From Winogradskyella litoriviva (GTDB lineage Bacteria > Bacteroidota > Bacteroidia > Flavobacteriales > Flavobacteriaceae), in NCBI RefSeq assembly GCF_013249065.1, contig NZ_JABRWQ010000006.1:276253-340252 (forward strand): 64,000 bases of DNA, read 5' to 3'. How positions within the stretch are numbered: the first letter of the stretch is position 1; every line of letters begins with the position of its first letter. Made by a program: the position numbers and the translations under genes. Under the pieces are notes generated by a model that ran no database searches, was not told the origin of the DNA, and saw nothing but the letters and a program-made list of their open reading frames with translations. Below, in pieces: positions 27,738-37,473 of this stretch.

Positions 27738-30089
27738 ATGTATAGGTTAATTAACTTTTTTAAGCACAATAAAATAAAATCGATTATGATTTTAGTGCTT
27801 CTTATTGCCTATTATTTCTGTTTACCAAATACATTATTTAAAGACCCAACAGCAACAGTAATTACAAGTAATACAAATGAATTGTTAGGTGCTTTAATAG
27901 CAGAGGATGGTCAATGGCGATTTCCGGCAAATGACAGCGTACCAGATAAATTTAAAACCTGTATTCTTCAATTTGAAGATGAATATTTTTACCAACATCC
28001 TGGATTTAATCCTGTTTCAATATTTAAAGCTTTAAAAGGCAATTTAAATTCTGGCTCTGTAAAACGAGGAGGAAGCACGCTGACGCAACAAGTGATTCGT
28101 TTATCTCGTAAAGGGCAATCTAGAACGTATTTTGAAAAAGTAAAAGAAATTATTCTGGCTACACGGTTAGAATTTAGATTATCTAAAGATGCTATTTTAA
28201 ACTTGTACGCAAGCCATGCACCATTTGGCGGTAACGTAGTAGGTATTGATGCAGCTGCATGGCGATATTTTAATAGAAATGCTTCAGATTTATCTTGGGC
28301 AGAAAGTGCAACGCTCGCTGTTTTACCCAATGCTCCTAGTTTAATTTATCCTGGAAAAAATCAAGAGCGATTATTAAAAAAACGTAACCGATTATTAAAG
28401 AAATTATATAAAAATGATATAATAGACCAACTTACCTATGAATTATCTATAGCGGAAAGTTTACCACAAAAACCTTATCCTTTACCTCAAATAGCGCCTC
28501 ATTTACTTCAAAAAATTGCTAAAGAACAAAAAGGAAAACGTGTTAAAACAACTGTGAATATAGCCTTACAAGAACAAACTAACACTATTGTAAAACAAAA
28601 TTACAATCGTTTAAAACAGAATGAAATTTACAACATATCTGTTTTAGTTTTAGATGTAAAAACTAGAGAAGTACTTACTTATATTGGTAATTCTCCAACT
28701 GATAATGCCCACCAAAAAAGTGTAGATATTATTGATAAACCTAGAAGCACAGGTAGCATTTTAAAACCCTTTTTATTTGCAGCTATGTTAGATGCTGGTG
28801 ATTTATTACCAAACACTTTAGTAGCAGATGTACCAACACAATTTGGTAGTTATCAACCTCAAAACTACAACCAAACATATGATGGCGCTGTACATGCCAA
28901 TGAGGCTTTGTCGCGCTCATTAAATGTACCAGCCGTAAGAATGCTTCAAGAGTTTGGTCTAGACCGTTTTTATCATTACCTCAAGAAACTTCATCTAAAA
29001 GATTTAAAATATAATGCTAATCATTATGGCTTATCTCTAGTGCTTGGAGGCGCAGAAAGTAACCTTTGGGACTTATGCAAAAGTTATGCAGCTATGTCTT
29101 CAACTTTAAATCATTTCAACGCTAATTCTAGTCAATATTTTTCTAATGAATTTTGCGAGCCAATATACACTGAAAATCAAACTATTGATTTCGGAAAGCA
29201 ATCTAAACAAAAGGATGTTTTTGATGCAGCTTCCATATTTTTTACGTTTGAAAGTATGAAACAAGTTAACCGACCAGAAAGCGATGAAAGTTGGGAATAT
29301 TACGATTCTTCTCAAGAAATAGCATGGAAAACAGGTACAAGTTTTGGGTTTAGAGATGCTTGGGCAATAGGTACAACAAAAGATTACGTAGTTGGCGTTT
29401 GGGTAGGAAATGCAGATGGTGAAGGACGACCTGGATTAGTTGGTGTGCAAACCGCTGCACCAATTATGCTTGAGGTTTTTGAGGTTTTACCCAAAAGTAA
29501 CTGGTTTAACCATCCTTTTGATGAAATGTTAGAGGTGAAAATCTGTAAAAAAAGCGGTTATAGAGCTTCCTCAATTTGTGATGTTACAGAAATCCGTTAC
29601 ATACAAGCAAGCGGAAAAAAAACAGAACCTTGTCCGTTTCATAAACTAATTCATTTAGATGTATCAGAACGTTACCAAGTTAATTCATCTTGCGAAGCCA
29701 TTTCAAACATTAATAATAAATCTTGGTTTGTTTTACCGCCTTTACAAGCGCATTATTTTAAGAACAAAAACCCATATTATAAACCATTACCTCCTTTTAG
29801 AAAGGACTGTATAGAGTCTTCAGGAGTTTCCATGGAATTTATATACCCAAACCAACAAAGCACTATTTATTTACCAAAAGATTTTGATGGCAAAACCAAT
29901 GATTTAATCTTAAAGGTAGCCCATTCTAAACCTGAACTAGAATTGCATTGGTATATTGATAGTGAGTACATTGGTAGTACAAAAGACATACATGATATGG
30001 CCGTTTTACCAAGTACTGGCGAACACATCATTACTGTTATGGATGAATTAGGAAACAGTTTAAAGTATAAAATTACGATTTCGGAGTAA
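27738..30089 (+). CDS. pbpC: Penicillin-binding protein 1C
   Basis: 783 residues, the usual PBP1C length. Membrane helix about 17-36. The family-51 glycosyltransferase domain has EDEYFYQHPGFNP and RGGSTLTQQVIR, then KVKEIILATRLE. The transpeptidase domain has SILK (Ser340 nucleophile), SLN in SRSLNVPAV and KTG in AWKTGTSFGFRDAW. The last 100 residues are the BiPBP_C domain typical of PBP1C. It polymerises and cross-links peptidoglycan in the periplasm. Association with the upstream alpha-2-macroglobulin gene is common, but here four genes separate them. Confidence 0.95.
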   Translation: MYRLINFFKHNKIKSIMILVLLIAYYFCLPNTLFKDPTATVITSNTNELLGALIAEDGQWRFPANDSVPDKFKTCILQFEDEYFYQHPGFNPVSIFKALKGNLNSGSVKRGGSTLTQQVIRLSRKGQSRTYFEKVKEIILATRLEFRLSKDAILNLYASHAPFGGNVVGIDAAAWRYFNRNASDLSWAESATLAVLPNAPSLIYPGKNQERLLKKRNRLLKKLYKNDIIDQLTYELSIAESLPQKPYPLPQIAPHLLQKIAKEQKGKRVKTTVNIALQEQTNTIVKQNYNRLKQNEIYNISVLVLDVKTREVLTYIGNSPTDNAHQKSVDIIDKPRSTGSILKPFLFAAMLDAGDLLPNTLVADVPTQFGSYQPQNYNQTYDGAVHANEALSRSLNVPAVRMLQEFGLDRFYHYLKKLHLKDLKYNANHYGLSLVLGGAESNLWDLCKSYAAMSSTLNHFNANSSQYFSNEFCEPIYTENQTIDFGKQSKQKDVFDAASIFFTFESMKQVNRPESDESWEYYDSSQEIAWKTGTSFGFRDAWAIGTTKDYVVGVWVGNADGEGRPGLVGVQTAAPIMLEVFEVLPKSNWFNHPFDEMLEVKICKKSGYRASSICDVTEIRYIQASGKKTEPCPFHKLIHLDVSERYQVNSSCEAISNINNKSWFVLPPLQAHYFKNKNPYYKPLPPFRKDCIESSGVSMEFIYPNQQSTIYLPKDFDGKTNDLILKVAHSKPELELHWYIDSEYIGSTKDIHDMAVLPSTGEHIITVMDELGNSLKYKITISE

Positions 30090-30110
30090 TAGCATTAAAC
30101 AGTAAATCCC

Positions 30111-30118
30111 TACTTTTG
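30111..30118 (+). promoter_or_regulatory. Probable -7 promoter element TACTTTTG
   Basis: Exact match to the Bacteroidota -7 consensus TAnnTTTG, 24 bases before the start of the small membrane-protein gene at 30142. I see no clean -33 TTTG at the expected distance, so the call rests on the -7 box and position. Confidence 0.45.
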
Positions 30119-30141
30119 CAGAAATAATTCAACTTACTATT

Positions 30142-30579
30142 ATGGAAATTCTACAGTTTATACATTCTAAATGGGCTTATTTAGTATTATTAGTCTTAGT
30201 ACTTGCTACGTTTAATGCACTTATTAAATTTTTTGGAGATAAAGAATTTGATGCAAAAGATTTTAGAATTTCATTATTTGCATTGATTACAATGCACATT
30301 CAATTACTTATTGGAATCGTTCTATTTTTTATGAAAGATTATTTTGGAACAATAAAACAAATTGGTGGTATGGGAGAAGTAATGAAAAATTCAGCCTTAA
30401 GAAACTTAATTATTGAACATCCTTTAACAATGATAATTGCGGTTGCTCTAGTTACTATTGGTTATTCTAAACACAAAAAGAAATTAACGTCTAAGCCAAA
30501 ATTTAAATTATTAGCTATATTCTACACACTGGCTTTAGTTTTAGTTTTAGCAAAGATTCCTTGGAATCTTTGGTTCTAA
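30142..30579 (+). CDS. Four-helix membrane protein of unknown function
   Basis: 145 residues. Predicted helices at about 11-31, 45-66, 92-108 and 121-139 (LLAIFYTLALVLVLAKIPW). MHIQLLIGIVLFFM and the HPLTMIIAVALV stretch place His residues in helices 2 and 3. Similar proteins in this group are sometimes labelled cytochrome b-like; the two intramembrane His would allow haem binding, but this is a guess. A strong terminator follows. Confidence 0.6.
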   Translation: MEILQFIHSKWAYLVLLVLVLATFNALIKFFGDKEFDAKDFRISLFALITMHIQLLIGIVLFFMKDYFGTIKQIGGMGEVMKNSALRNLIIEHPLTMIIAVALVTIGYSKHKKKLTSKPKFKLLAIFYTLALVLVLAKIPWNLWF

Positions 30580-30600
30580 AATTATAAAGTTAAAACATAA

Positions 30601-30637
30601 AAAAAGCGTCTAATCTTTAATTTAGACGCTTTTTTTA
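30601..30637. terminator. Bidirectional Rho-independent terminator
   Basis: AAAAGCGTCTAA pairs perfectly with TTAGACGCTTTT around a short loop, with A/T-runs on both sides. It separates the convergent 145-residue membrane protein and the EEP hydrolase gene and serves both. Confidence 0.9.
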
Positions 30638-30651
30638 TTCGAGAATTATAT

Positions 30652-31749
30652 TTAATTCGCTTTTTCTTCTTTTGCTGTATCTACAGTAATTTCTTTAATT
30701 AAATAAATATACACTGGGAAATGATCACTAAAACCATCCGTAAAACCTCCATCGGCAAAACTTCTTAAAGGATAACCTTTATATCTACCATGTTTGTTAC
30801 TTAGATAATTTTTATTAAAAATTCCTGACTTATAATAACGGAAAGATGAATAGTCTTTTTCTAAAAAAGGTTTTGTTACTAAAACTTGATCAAATAAACT
30901 CCAAGCATCTCTATAGCCTGTTGTACCTAATCCTTGCTTTTTAAACTGATTTTCAAACGGATTGTAAATTCCTTTTAATGGAACTTTATCCTTATTAGCT
31001 TTTGTCTTTAAAGCCTTTTTAAAACTTGCATTGGTTGGATCATCGTTAAAATCACCCATTGTAATTACTTTAGCATAAGGATCAATAGATTGTAGCGAGT
31101 CAATAATATGTTTATTTAGTTTTGCAGCACCAACTCTTTTTGAGCGACTTCTTGCTTCTCCTCCACTTCGCGATGGCCAGTGATTTACAATTACATGTAT
31201 TAAATCCCCTTCTAACTCACCTGAAACTAATAATTGGTCTCTAGTATAAACTCGTTCTCTCGTTAAGTCATCATATATTAACAATTCATGAGAACTGGTC
31301 TCAATAGGTCTAAAAAGTGCTTTTTGGTATAGTAAAGCCACATCGATTCCTCTTTTATCTGGAGATTCAAAATGAATAATGCCATAATCCTTGGCTAATA
31401 ACTGAGGGTCATTTACTAAATCCATTAGTACTTGTTTGTTTTCAATCTCAGAAACACCAATAATTGCTGGTGTGTTTTTTGTGTCTTTAAACCCAATATC
31501 CGCAACAACCCTAGCCATGTTTTTAACCTTATTTTTATAAACTTCACCTCTAAGAGATTCATTCATTTCCATTATAGGACTTGCTTCATCATACTTAGTA
31601 GGATCATTAATGGTATCAAACAAATTCTCTAAATTGTAGAAGGCTACAGTATGAATTTTAAATTTCTTTTTTTCTTGAGCATTTAAACTTATAAATGCTA
31701 AAACGAATATTACAGTTAATCCGAGTTTTATGTTTTTCATTTTGCTCAT
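30652..31749 (-). CDS. Exported endonuclease/exonuclease/phosphatase (EEP) family protein
   Basis: 365 residues. Signal peptide about 1-24 (LGLTVIFVLAFISLNAQ). EEP core motifs: FYNLENLFDT, SEIENKQVL (metal-binding Glu), VNHWPSRSGGEARS, GDFNDDPTN and the terminal SDHFPVYI with catalytic Asp-His. Exported members of this group cleave nucleic acids or phosphodiesters. Divergent from a TonB receptor and a DUF5689 lipoprotein; together they could release and import phosphate- or nucleoside-containing compounds. This is inference from position. Confidence 0.85.
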   Translation of the reverse strand: MSKMKNIKLGLTVIFVLAFISLNAQEKKKFKIHTVAFYNLENLFDTINDPTKYDEASPIMEMNESLRGEVYKNKVKNMARVVADIGFKDTKNTPAIIGVSEIENKQVLMDLVNDPQLLAKDYGIIHFESPDKRGIDVALLYQKALFRPIETSSHELLIYDDLTRERVYTRDQLLVSGELEGDLIHVIVNHWPSRSGGEARSRSKRVGAAKLNKHIIDSLQSIDPYAKVITMGDFNDDPTNASFKKALKTKANKDKVPLKGIYNPFENQFKKQGLGTTGYRDAWSLFDQVLVTKPFLEKDYSSFRYYKSGIFNKNYLSNKHGRYKGYPLRSFADGGFTDGFSDHFPVYIYLIKEITVDTAKEEKAN

Positions 31750-31785
31750 GTTATTTTAACATTATTTCCATTACAAATCTTAGGC

Positions 31786-31793
31786 CAAAAGTA
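31786..31793 (-). promoter_or_regulatory. Probable -7 promoter element of the EEP gene
   Basis: On the minus strand reads TACTTTTG, matching TAnnTTTG, 37 bases before the EEP start codon. The opposing TonB-receptor element lies 20 bases away, giving a compact divergent promoter region. No clear -33 box seen. Confidence 0.45.
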
Positions 31794-31813
31794 TATATTT
31801 ATTATAAATAATG

Positions 31814-31821
31814 TAAGTTTG
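31814..31821 (+). promoter_or_regulatory. Probable -7 promoter element of the TonB receptor gene
   Basis: TAAGTTTG matches the Bacteroidota -7 consensus, followed by a leader of about 50 bases to the ATG at 31878. No clear -33 TTTG was found. Confidence 0.45.
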
Positions 31822-31877
31822 CAAGCCCTAAATAACTATTATTTAATCTACAAAGACTATTAACTTTAAATTTTAAT

Positions 31878-34658
31878 ATGAAAAAAAGTTTATTTATTTT
31901 ATTATTTGGAATTTTAACTTCCTTTTCAATGATGGCTCAAAACACCATTATTAAAGGTAGTGTAAAAGACGCGGTTACTTTAGAACCAATTCCGGATGTT
32001 ACAATAACCATTGAAGAAACACAACAAGCAACATCTACTGATGGTTTAGGTGAGTTTGTTTTTTCTAGTAATGTACCTTTAGGAGAGCAGGTTTTAAAAA
32101 TATCTAAAACTGGTTATACAACTAAACGTTATCCTATTGTAGTTAATGAAGGTAAAACTGTAAACATTACAGATATGACCTTAGATATAGACATAACGGA
32201 TGATGCAGATTTGTTTACCATTACACTCTCTGATGATGAACTTAATGATGATACAAGTGGTGCAGATAATATCTCTGGATTACTGTCTTCATCTTTAGAT
32301 ATTTTTCAGAGAACAGCAGCTTTTGAATTTAGCTCTTCATTCTTTAAAGTAAGAGGTTTAGACTCAGACAATGGTACCGTTTTGATTAACGGAATTCAAA
32401 TGAATAAAATCTATAATGGTAGACCACAATGGAGTAATTGGGGCGGATTAAATGATGTAATGCGTAATCAAGAACTAACAACCGGTTTAACACCTTCTGA
32501 CTATAACTTTGGTGGTATTTTAGGTACTTCTAATATTAATACTAGAGCATCTAGCTATAGAAAAGGTGGTCGTATTACTTACTCATCTTCTAACAGAAGT
32601 TATACCAACAGAGCAATGGCTAGTTATGCTTCTGGCTTAACAGAAGATGGATGGTCTTATGTTTTTATGATAGGAAGACGTTGGGGAGAAGAAGGCTATC
32701 AAGATGCAACATTATATGACTCTAATTCATTTTTTGCTTCGGTAGAAAAGAAAATAAATGATAAGCATAGTTTAAACTTTACTTCAATTTATGCTCCAAA
32801 CAGAAGAGGTAAATCATCGCCAAACACACAAGAAGTATATGACCTAAAAGGCATTAAATACAACGAATATTGGGGTTGGTTAGATGGCGAAAAACGTAAT
32901 TCTCGTATTAAAGAAGTTGAAGAACCAATTTTAATGTTAAACCATTATTGGGATATTTCCTCTAAAACAAGTTTAAATACTAATGTTGCTTACCAATTTG
33001 GTAAAGTGGGTAATAGTCGTATAGATAATTCAGGTGGTTCAAATCCAAGTCCTGCCTATTATCAAAACCTACCTAGCTATCATATTGCAAGAGAAGATTT
33101 AGCAAGTGCTTACATTCATGAGCAAGAGTTTATTGAAAATGGCCAAATTGATTGGGAATATATAATGACCGCTAATCTTAATAATAATGTAGGTAACGTT
33201 AATGCAGCCTATGCATTATATGAAGACAGAAATGACGATAAGCAACTTACTGTAAATACTATTTTTAATACCGAACTAAACGAAAATATCATTCTTAACG
33301 GTAGTATTAATTACAAGAGATTAGATTCTGAAAATTTTGCTGAAATTATTGATTTGTTAGGAAGTACTACTGGTGTTCAAAATATAGATTCTTTTGATGG
33401 ATTTCAATTTGATTTATCTAATCCAGATCGTATAGCTTTTGAAGGCGATAAATTTAGATATAACTACAATTTATATGTAAATGAGATTTCTGGTTTTGCT
33501 CAAGCTCAATTTAAATACAATAAATTTGATTTTTTCCTAGCAGCAAATGTTGCCAAAACAGATTATCAAAGAGAAGGTTTATATGATAACGAAGCTAACG
33601 CAGGTAATTCTTTAGGTAAAGGAGATAAGTTAGAATTTACAGGTGTAGGTGCAAAAGCAGGTTTTACTTATAAAATAACCGGAAAACATATTTTAGACAT
33701 CAATGCTGGTTACCTTACTAAAGCACCTTCATTGAGAAATACATTCACCAACTCTAGAGCAAATAATGATTATGTTGGTATTGTGAATGGTGTTTCCATT
33801 ACAGGAAAAGAAATTACTGAAGAGAAAATAACTTCTTTTGATGCAAGTTATATATTTAGATCTCCTATTGTTAAAGCTAAATTAACAGGGTTTTACACAA
33901 AAATAGAAGATGCTAACGAAACTTCTTTTTATTATGCTGATGGTATTGGTGGTTTTACTACTGATGATGGTATAATTGAAACCAATGCCTTAGTTTCTGA
34001 AGTATTACAAGGTGTAGATAAAAGACATATTGGAGGAGAATTTGGTATTGAAGCACAAGTAACGCCAACAATTAAATTAAAAGGTGCAGCTTCTGTTGGT
34101 CAGTATACTTACGACAACAATCCAAACCTTTATGTATCATCTAACAGTTCTGTATCAGAGTATGGTGAAGCAAATTTAAAAGATTACAAAATTGCAGGAG
34201 GACCACAAACAGCATATTCTGTAGGTTTTGAATACAGAGACCCAGATTATTGGTGGTTTGGTGCAACAGCCAACTTCTTTTCTAACACTTATCTAGATGT
34301 TAGTCCAATCCTTAGAACTGAGAATTTCTATTTAGAACCAACTGATGGTTTACCATTTAATGAATATGATACTGAAGTAGCAAAAACACTTCTTAAACAA
34401 GAAGAGTTTGGTAGCTATATGGTTGTGAACTTAGTAGGCGGAAAATCTTGGAAAATAGACAACAAATACATTGGCTTCTTTGCAAGTGTAGGAAATCTAT
34501 TAGACAAAGAATACAAAACAGGTGGTTTTGAGCAAGGTAGAAACGCAAATTATAGAGAATTGCTAGAGGACACTAGTCTTTCTAAACGTAGATTTGGACC
34601 AAAATATTGGTATGGTCGTGGTGCTAACTATTTTCTAAATGTGTATCTTAGATTCTAA
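31878..34658 (+). CDS. TonB-dependent receptor with CarboxypepD_reg domain
   Basis: 926 residues. Signal peptide about 1-20 (LFGILTSFSMMAQN). CarboxypepD_reg-like domain about 22-105 (IIKGSVKDAVTLEPIPDVTITI). A plug region includes FKVRGLDSDNGTVLINGIQM. The rest is a 22-strand-type barrel with many aromatic-ended strands, finishing in FLNVYLRF with a terminal Phe. It takes up a bound substrate across the outer membrane using TonB energy. It lacks an obvious SusD partner; the DUF5689 lipoprotein 80 bases downstream may fill an accessory role. Confidence 0.9.
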   Translation: MKKSLFILLFGILTSFSMMAQNTIIKGSVKDAVTLEPIPDVTITIEETQQATSTDGLGEFVFSSNVPLGEQVLKISKTGYTTKRYPIVVNEGKTVNITDMTLDIDITDDADLFTITLSDDELNDDTSGADNISGLLSSSLDIFQRTAAFEFSSSFFKVRGLDSDNGTVLINGIQMNKIYNGRPQWSNWGGLNDVMRNQELTTGLTPSDYNFGGILGTSNINTRASSYRKGGRITYSSSNRSYTNRAMASYASGLTEDGWSYVFMIGRRWGEEGYQDATLYDSNSFFASVEKKINDKHSLNFTSIYAPNRRGKSSPNTQEVYDLKGIKYNEYWGWLDGEKRNSRIKEVEEPILMLNHYWDISSKTSLNTNVAYQFGKVGNSRIDNSGGSNPSPAYYQNLPSYHIAREDLASAYIHEQEFIENGQIDWEYIMTANLNNNVGNVNAAYALYEDRNDDKQLTVNTIFNTELNENIILNGSINYKRLDSENFAEIIDLLGSTTGVQNIDSFDGFQFDLSNPDRIAFEGDKFRYNYNLYVNEISGFAQAQFKYNKFDFFLAANVAKTDYQREGLYDNEANAGNSLGKGDKLEFTGVGAKAGFTYKITGKHILDINAGYLTKAPSLRNTFTNSRANNDYVGIVNGVSITGKEITEEKITSFDASYIFRSPIVKAKLTGFYTKIEDANETSFYYADGIGGFTTDDGIIETNALVSEVLQGVDKRHIGGEFGIEAQVTPTIKLKGAASVGQYTYDNNPNLYVSSNSSVSEYGEANLKDYKIAGGPQTAYSVGFEYRDPDYWWFGATANFFSNTYLDVSPILRTENFYLEPTDGLPFNEYDTEVAKTLLKQEEFGSYMVVNLVGGKSWKIDNKYIGFFASVGNLLDKEYKTGGFEQGRNANYRELLEDTSLSKRRFGPKYWYGRGANYFLNVYLRF

Positions 34659-34738
34659 AAAAAGAAAAATTAATAAATAATATTACAATTATGAAGTGTT
34701 CAACATTCATGAATTCAAAAATTATAAATCAAAAAGCT

Positions 34739-36172
34739 ATGAATAACTCGATTAAATTTTTAAAATTAACTTTAGTCTTAGTGGCTTCATTTACCATTAC
34801 ATCATGTGTGCAAGATGATGATTACACAGTTCCTACTAGTTTAGGTGATGAAGAAAACTTAGCATTAGAATCATTATTAACAAATGCTACAGAAGTTTCT
34901 TTTGATTACGCAAAAGCATTATATAACTCAGACCCTAATGATGATGGCGACAATAGTGATGCTATTCCTTTTGCTGTAGAAAATGCTATTTATGTAAAAG
35001 GATATGTTTCCTCTAGTGATCAAACAGGAAATTTTTATAAAGAATTATACATTCAAAATAGTGCTGAAAATCCTACTAGTGCTATGAAAATAGTTTTAGA
35101 CCAAACTGATAATTACAACCAGTTTAACAAAGGTCGTGAAGTATATATTAACTTAACAGGACTATTTATTGGTGAAGAACGTACAGGTAGCGGCATAATA
35201 ACTTTAGGTGGTGGAACAGAATTTGACCAATATGGTGGAACTGTAACTTCATTAAATTTTAACCAAATTGCACAAAAGGTATTACGTTCTGGTATTACAG
35301 AAGAGATTGTACCTTTAGTGGTTTCATTCTCTGAAATAAATGACACTCACGTTGGTATGTTTGTACAAATTGATGATGTAGAATTTGCTGATGATTTAAA
35401 TGGCTTACGTTATTTTGACCCAATAGAAGTTTATGATACTAGTAGAACACTACAAGTTTGTAACGGATTTAACTATGATGAATTTATCTTAGAAACAAGT
35501 TCGTTTGCAGATTTTAAAGAATACTTATTGCCTACAGGAAATGGTTCTATTAAAGCTGTAGTTAGTAAAACATATGATGCAAGTAGTTATATTTTAGCAT
35601 TAAACTCTGTTGACGATGTTTCTATGGATGGCCCAAGATGTACTTTAGCCTCTACAATTTTTGAAGAAAGATTTGATGATGCTGTTGATGGTACAGATTT
35701 AGATACAACTGGCTGGACCAATTATGCTGAAGCTGGTGGTGAGTTATGGACAGAACAAGTCTACAACTCAAATGGTTACGCAGAATTTACAGCTTATGGC
35801 ACAGGTAACTCTAGTAATATTGGTTGGTTAATTACACCAGGAATAGATTTAGATACTTACGCAACTGAAACTTTAGCTTTTCAAACAGAACATGCTTATC
35901 CAGATGCAGGTCATGACGCATTAGAAGTATTAATATCTACAGATTGGGATGGTACAACTGCAGGAGTAACAAGCGCAACTTGGACTGTATTAGAGTTTAC
36001 ATCTAGTTTAGAAGCTGATTTTGAATCATGGTATACATTTACAAATTCTGGAAATATCGATCTTTCTAGTTATTCAGGTACTGGTTATATTGCATTTAGA
36101 TATACTGGTAGTGATACAAGTAATTTAAATACTACTATGCACGTAGATAACGTAGCTGTTTTTGGTGAATAA
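34739..36172 (+). CDS. DUF5689 lipoprotein with choice-of-anchor J-like C-terminal domain
   Basis: 477 residues from ATG 34739. An upstream in-frame ATG (34691) would add 16 residues before the signal and is less likely. Lipobox TITSC. The middle (about 60-290) matches DUF5689, an OB-like module: YVKGYVSSSDQTGNFYKELYIQN, then GREVYINLTGLFIGE. The C-terminal 155 residues look like a choice-of-anchor J or cleaved-adhesin jelly roll: FEERFDD, SNIGWLITPGIDL and YIAFRYTGSD. DUF5689 proteins accompany TonB receptors and extracellular nucleases; ligand unknown. Confidence 0.8.
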   Translation: MNNSIKFLKLTLVLVASFTITSCVQDDDYTVPTSLGDEENLALESLLTNATEVSFDYAKALYNSDPNDDGDNSDAIPFAVENAIYVKGYVSSSDQTGNFYKELYIQNSAENPTSAMKIVLDQTDNYNQFNKGREVYINLTGLFIGEERTGSGIITLGGGTEFDQYGGTVTSLNFNQIAQKVLRSGITEEIVPLVVSFSEINDTHVGMFVQIDDVEFADDLNGLRYFDPIEVYDTSRTLQVCNGFNYDEFILETSSFADFKEYLLPTGNGSIKAVVSKTYDASSYILALNSVDDVSMDGPRCTLASTIFEERFDDAVDGTDLDTTGWTNYAEAGGELWTEQVYNSNGYAEFTAYGTGNSSNIGWLITPGIDLDTYATETLAFQTEHAYPDAGHDALEVLISTDWDGTTAGVTSATWTVLEFTSSLEADFESWYTFTNSGNIDLSSYSGTGYIAFRYTGSDTSNLNTTMHVDNVAVFGE

Positions 36173-36194
36173 TTAAAAACGTTAACTATACTTT

Positions 36195-36228
36195 AAAAAA
36201 CCTGCTAGTTTTAGCAGGTTTTTTATTT
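36195..36228 (+). terminator. Rho-independent terminator
   Basis: AAAAACCTGCTA pairs with TAGCAGGTTTTT around a GTTT loop, followed by TTTT. It ends the TonB receptor-DUF5689 transcript, 22 bases after the stop. Confidence 0.9.
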
Positions 36229-36246
36229 CCAATATCTATTTTATTT

Positions 36247-36606
36247 ATGCTAGACTCATTCTATATCACCATATTCAATCATTACAAAAAAGCATTAGGC
36301 AAACGTAGTATTAAGTTAGCCTTAATTTATATTAACATGCTAACGCTATCTATAGCATTCGCTCTAGCAGCATTCTTCTTAGCATTTGCTAAACAAATGA
36401 AAATGCAAATTATGTCTAATACAAAATTTTGGGTATTAATGACGTTAGCGTCTATTTTTTTAATTTTCATGAATTGGATGCGCTATAACGGAAAGAAAAG
36501 AACGATTCTTAATGCTAAATCAAAGCACAGTAATACATCTATTTATTTATTATGGATAATTCCTATAGCCTGCTTTGCAATTGCTGCTATTCTATTACAG
36601 GTATAA
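36247..36606 (+). CDS. Three-helix membrane protein of unknown function
   Basis: 119 residues with predicted helices at about 23-47, 57-76 and 97-117 (IYLLWIIPIACFAIAAILLQV). The N-terminal LDSFYITIFNHYKKALGKRS and basic loops suggest an inner-membrane protein. No recognised family. Flanked by terminators on both sides, so it is a monocistronic unit. Confidence 0.65.
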   Translation: MLDSFYITIFNHYKKALGKRSIKLALIYINMLTLSIAFALAAFFLAFAKQMKMQIMSNTKFWVLMTLASIFLIFMNWMRYNGKKRTILNAKSKHSNTSIYLLWIIPIACFAIAAILLQV

Positions 36607-36660
36607 ATAGATAGTGCTCTTAAAAAATAGATTGATAAAAAAGCTAATTTTATTAAATAA

Positions 36661-36695
36661 AAAAAGACCATCCTTAAACAGATGGTCTTTTTTAT
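36661..36695. terminator. Bidirectional Rho-independent terminator
   Basis: AAAAGACCATC pairs with GATGGTCTTTT around CTTAAACA. It lies between the convergent three-helix protein and the minus-strand lipoprotein. Confidence 0.9.
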
Positions 36696-36712
36696 ATTAA
36701 AAGATGTCCAAT

Positions 36713-37324
36713 TTAATTATTAAACAATTTTCTTTTAGAATTTGTATAAGATACAGTTGCTGATCTATCTAAATCTTCAGAAGAATAATCTTCAGCATAT
36801 AAAGAACCGTTGTAATACCCAGAGAATGACTGACCATTTTCTAACGTTCCTTCAAATTCAAACTCGTAAGAAGAGCCATTATCTAAAACGGTAAAACTTC
36901 CTGATGTAACCTCAAAAGAAGTCTCATCTTCTAAAGAATCTACAGAAACATTTAAATAAACTTCACCATCATTAAAAGTATTAGCATCAAAACTAAAGCT
37001 ATCAAAAGAGTAAGTACCTACTTCTAAGTCGCCTTCAGTTTCGGTAAATAATTCAAAATAAACACCAGAAATTATAGCATCATCAGGTACTACTTCATCA
37101 TCTGAAATAGTGAATTCTGAACTTAATAAGCTAATATCAAAATTATAAACACCATCTTCGTAATAATCACCATAATTTGAGATAATACCTGATTTTAACT
37201 CGTACTCAGTATCTCCATAAATTAGTGCTCCGCTAACATCCGAGCCACCATCATCGTCACTTCCGCAAGAAAAAGACATTACACTAATGGTTACAAGTAA
37301 AAATAATTGTTTTAAGTTTTTCAT
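36713..37324 (-). CDS. Acidic lipoprotein of unknown function
   Basis: 203 residues. The N-terminal signal ends MSFSC, and the Cys is followed by GSDDDGG, the acidic tether and export signal seen on surface lipoproteins of Bacteroidota. The mature part is strongly acidic and beta-rich with repeated YEFEFEG/YSFDSFSFD patterns, likely a small beta-sandwich. No known family recognised. The gene is divergent from metG. Confidence 0.7.
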   Translation of the reverse strand: MKNLKQLFLLVTISVMSFSCGSDDDGGSDVSGALIYGDTEYELKSGIISNYGDYYEDGVYNFDISLLSSEFTISDDEVVPDDAIISGVYFELFTETEGDLEVGTYSFDSFSFDANTFNDGEVYLNVSVDSLEDETSFEVTSGSFTVLDNGSSYEFEFEGTLENGQSFSGYYNGSLYAEDYSSEDLDRSATVSYTNSKRKLFNN

Positions 37325-37445
37325 TTTTAATGATTTATAGGTTAAGTGGTTAAATTTATAATATTTTTTAATAACACAAAGAATTTTCTTTCATTTTTAG
37401 AATAATCGATTCTACTTTTCATTATAAATCACACTACAAAATGTT

Positions 37446-37453
37446 TACTTTTG
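37446..37453 (+). promoter_or_regulatory. Probable -7 element of the metG promoter
   Basis: TACTTTTG matches TAnnTTTG, 20 bases before the metG ATG. A loose TTTTC lies upstream at roughly the -33 distance. The leader would be very short, with no room for a T-box or other riboswitch. Confidence 0.5.
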
Positions 37454-37473
37454 TGCTTTAAAAAAGTAAGACC

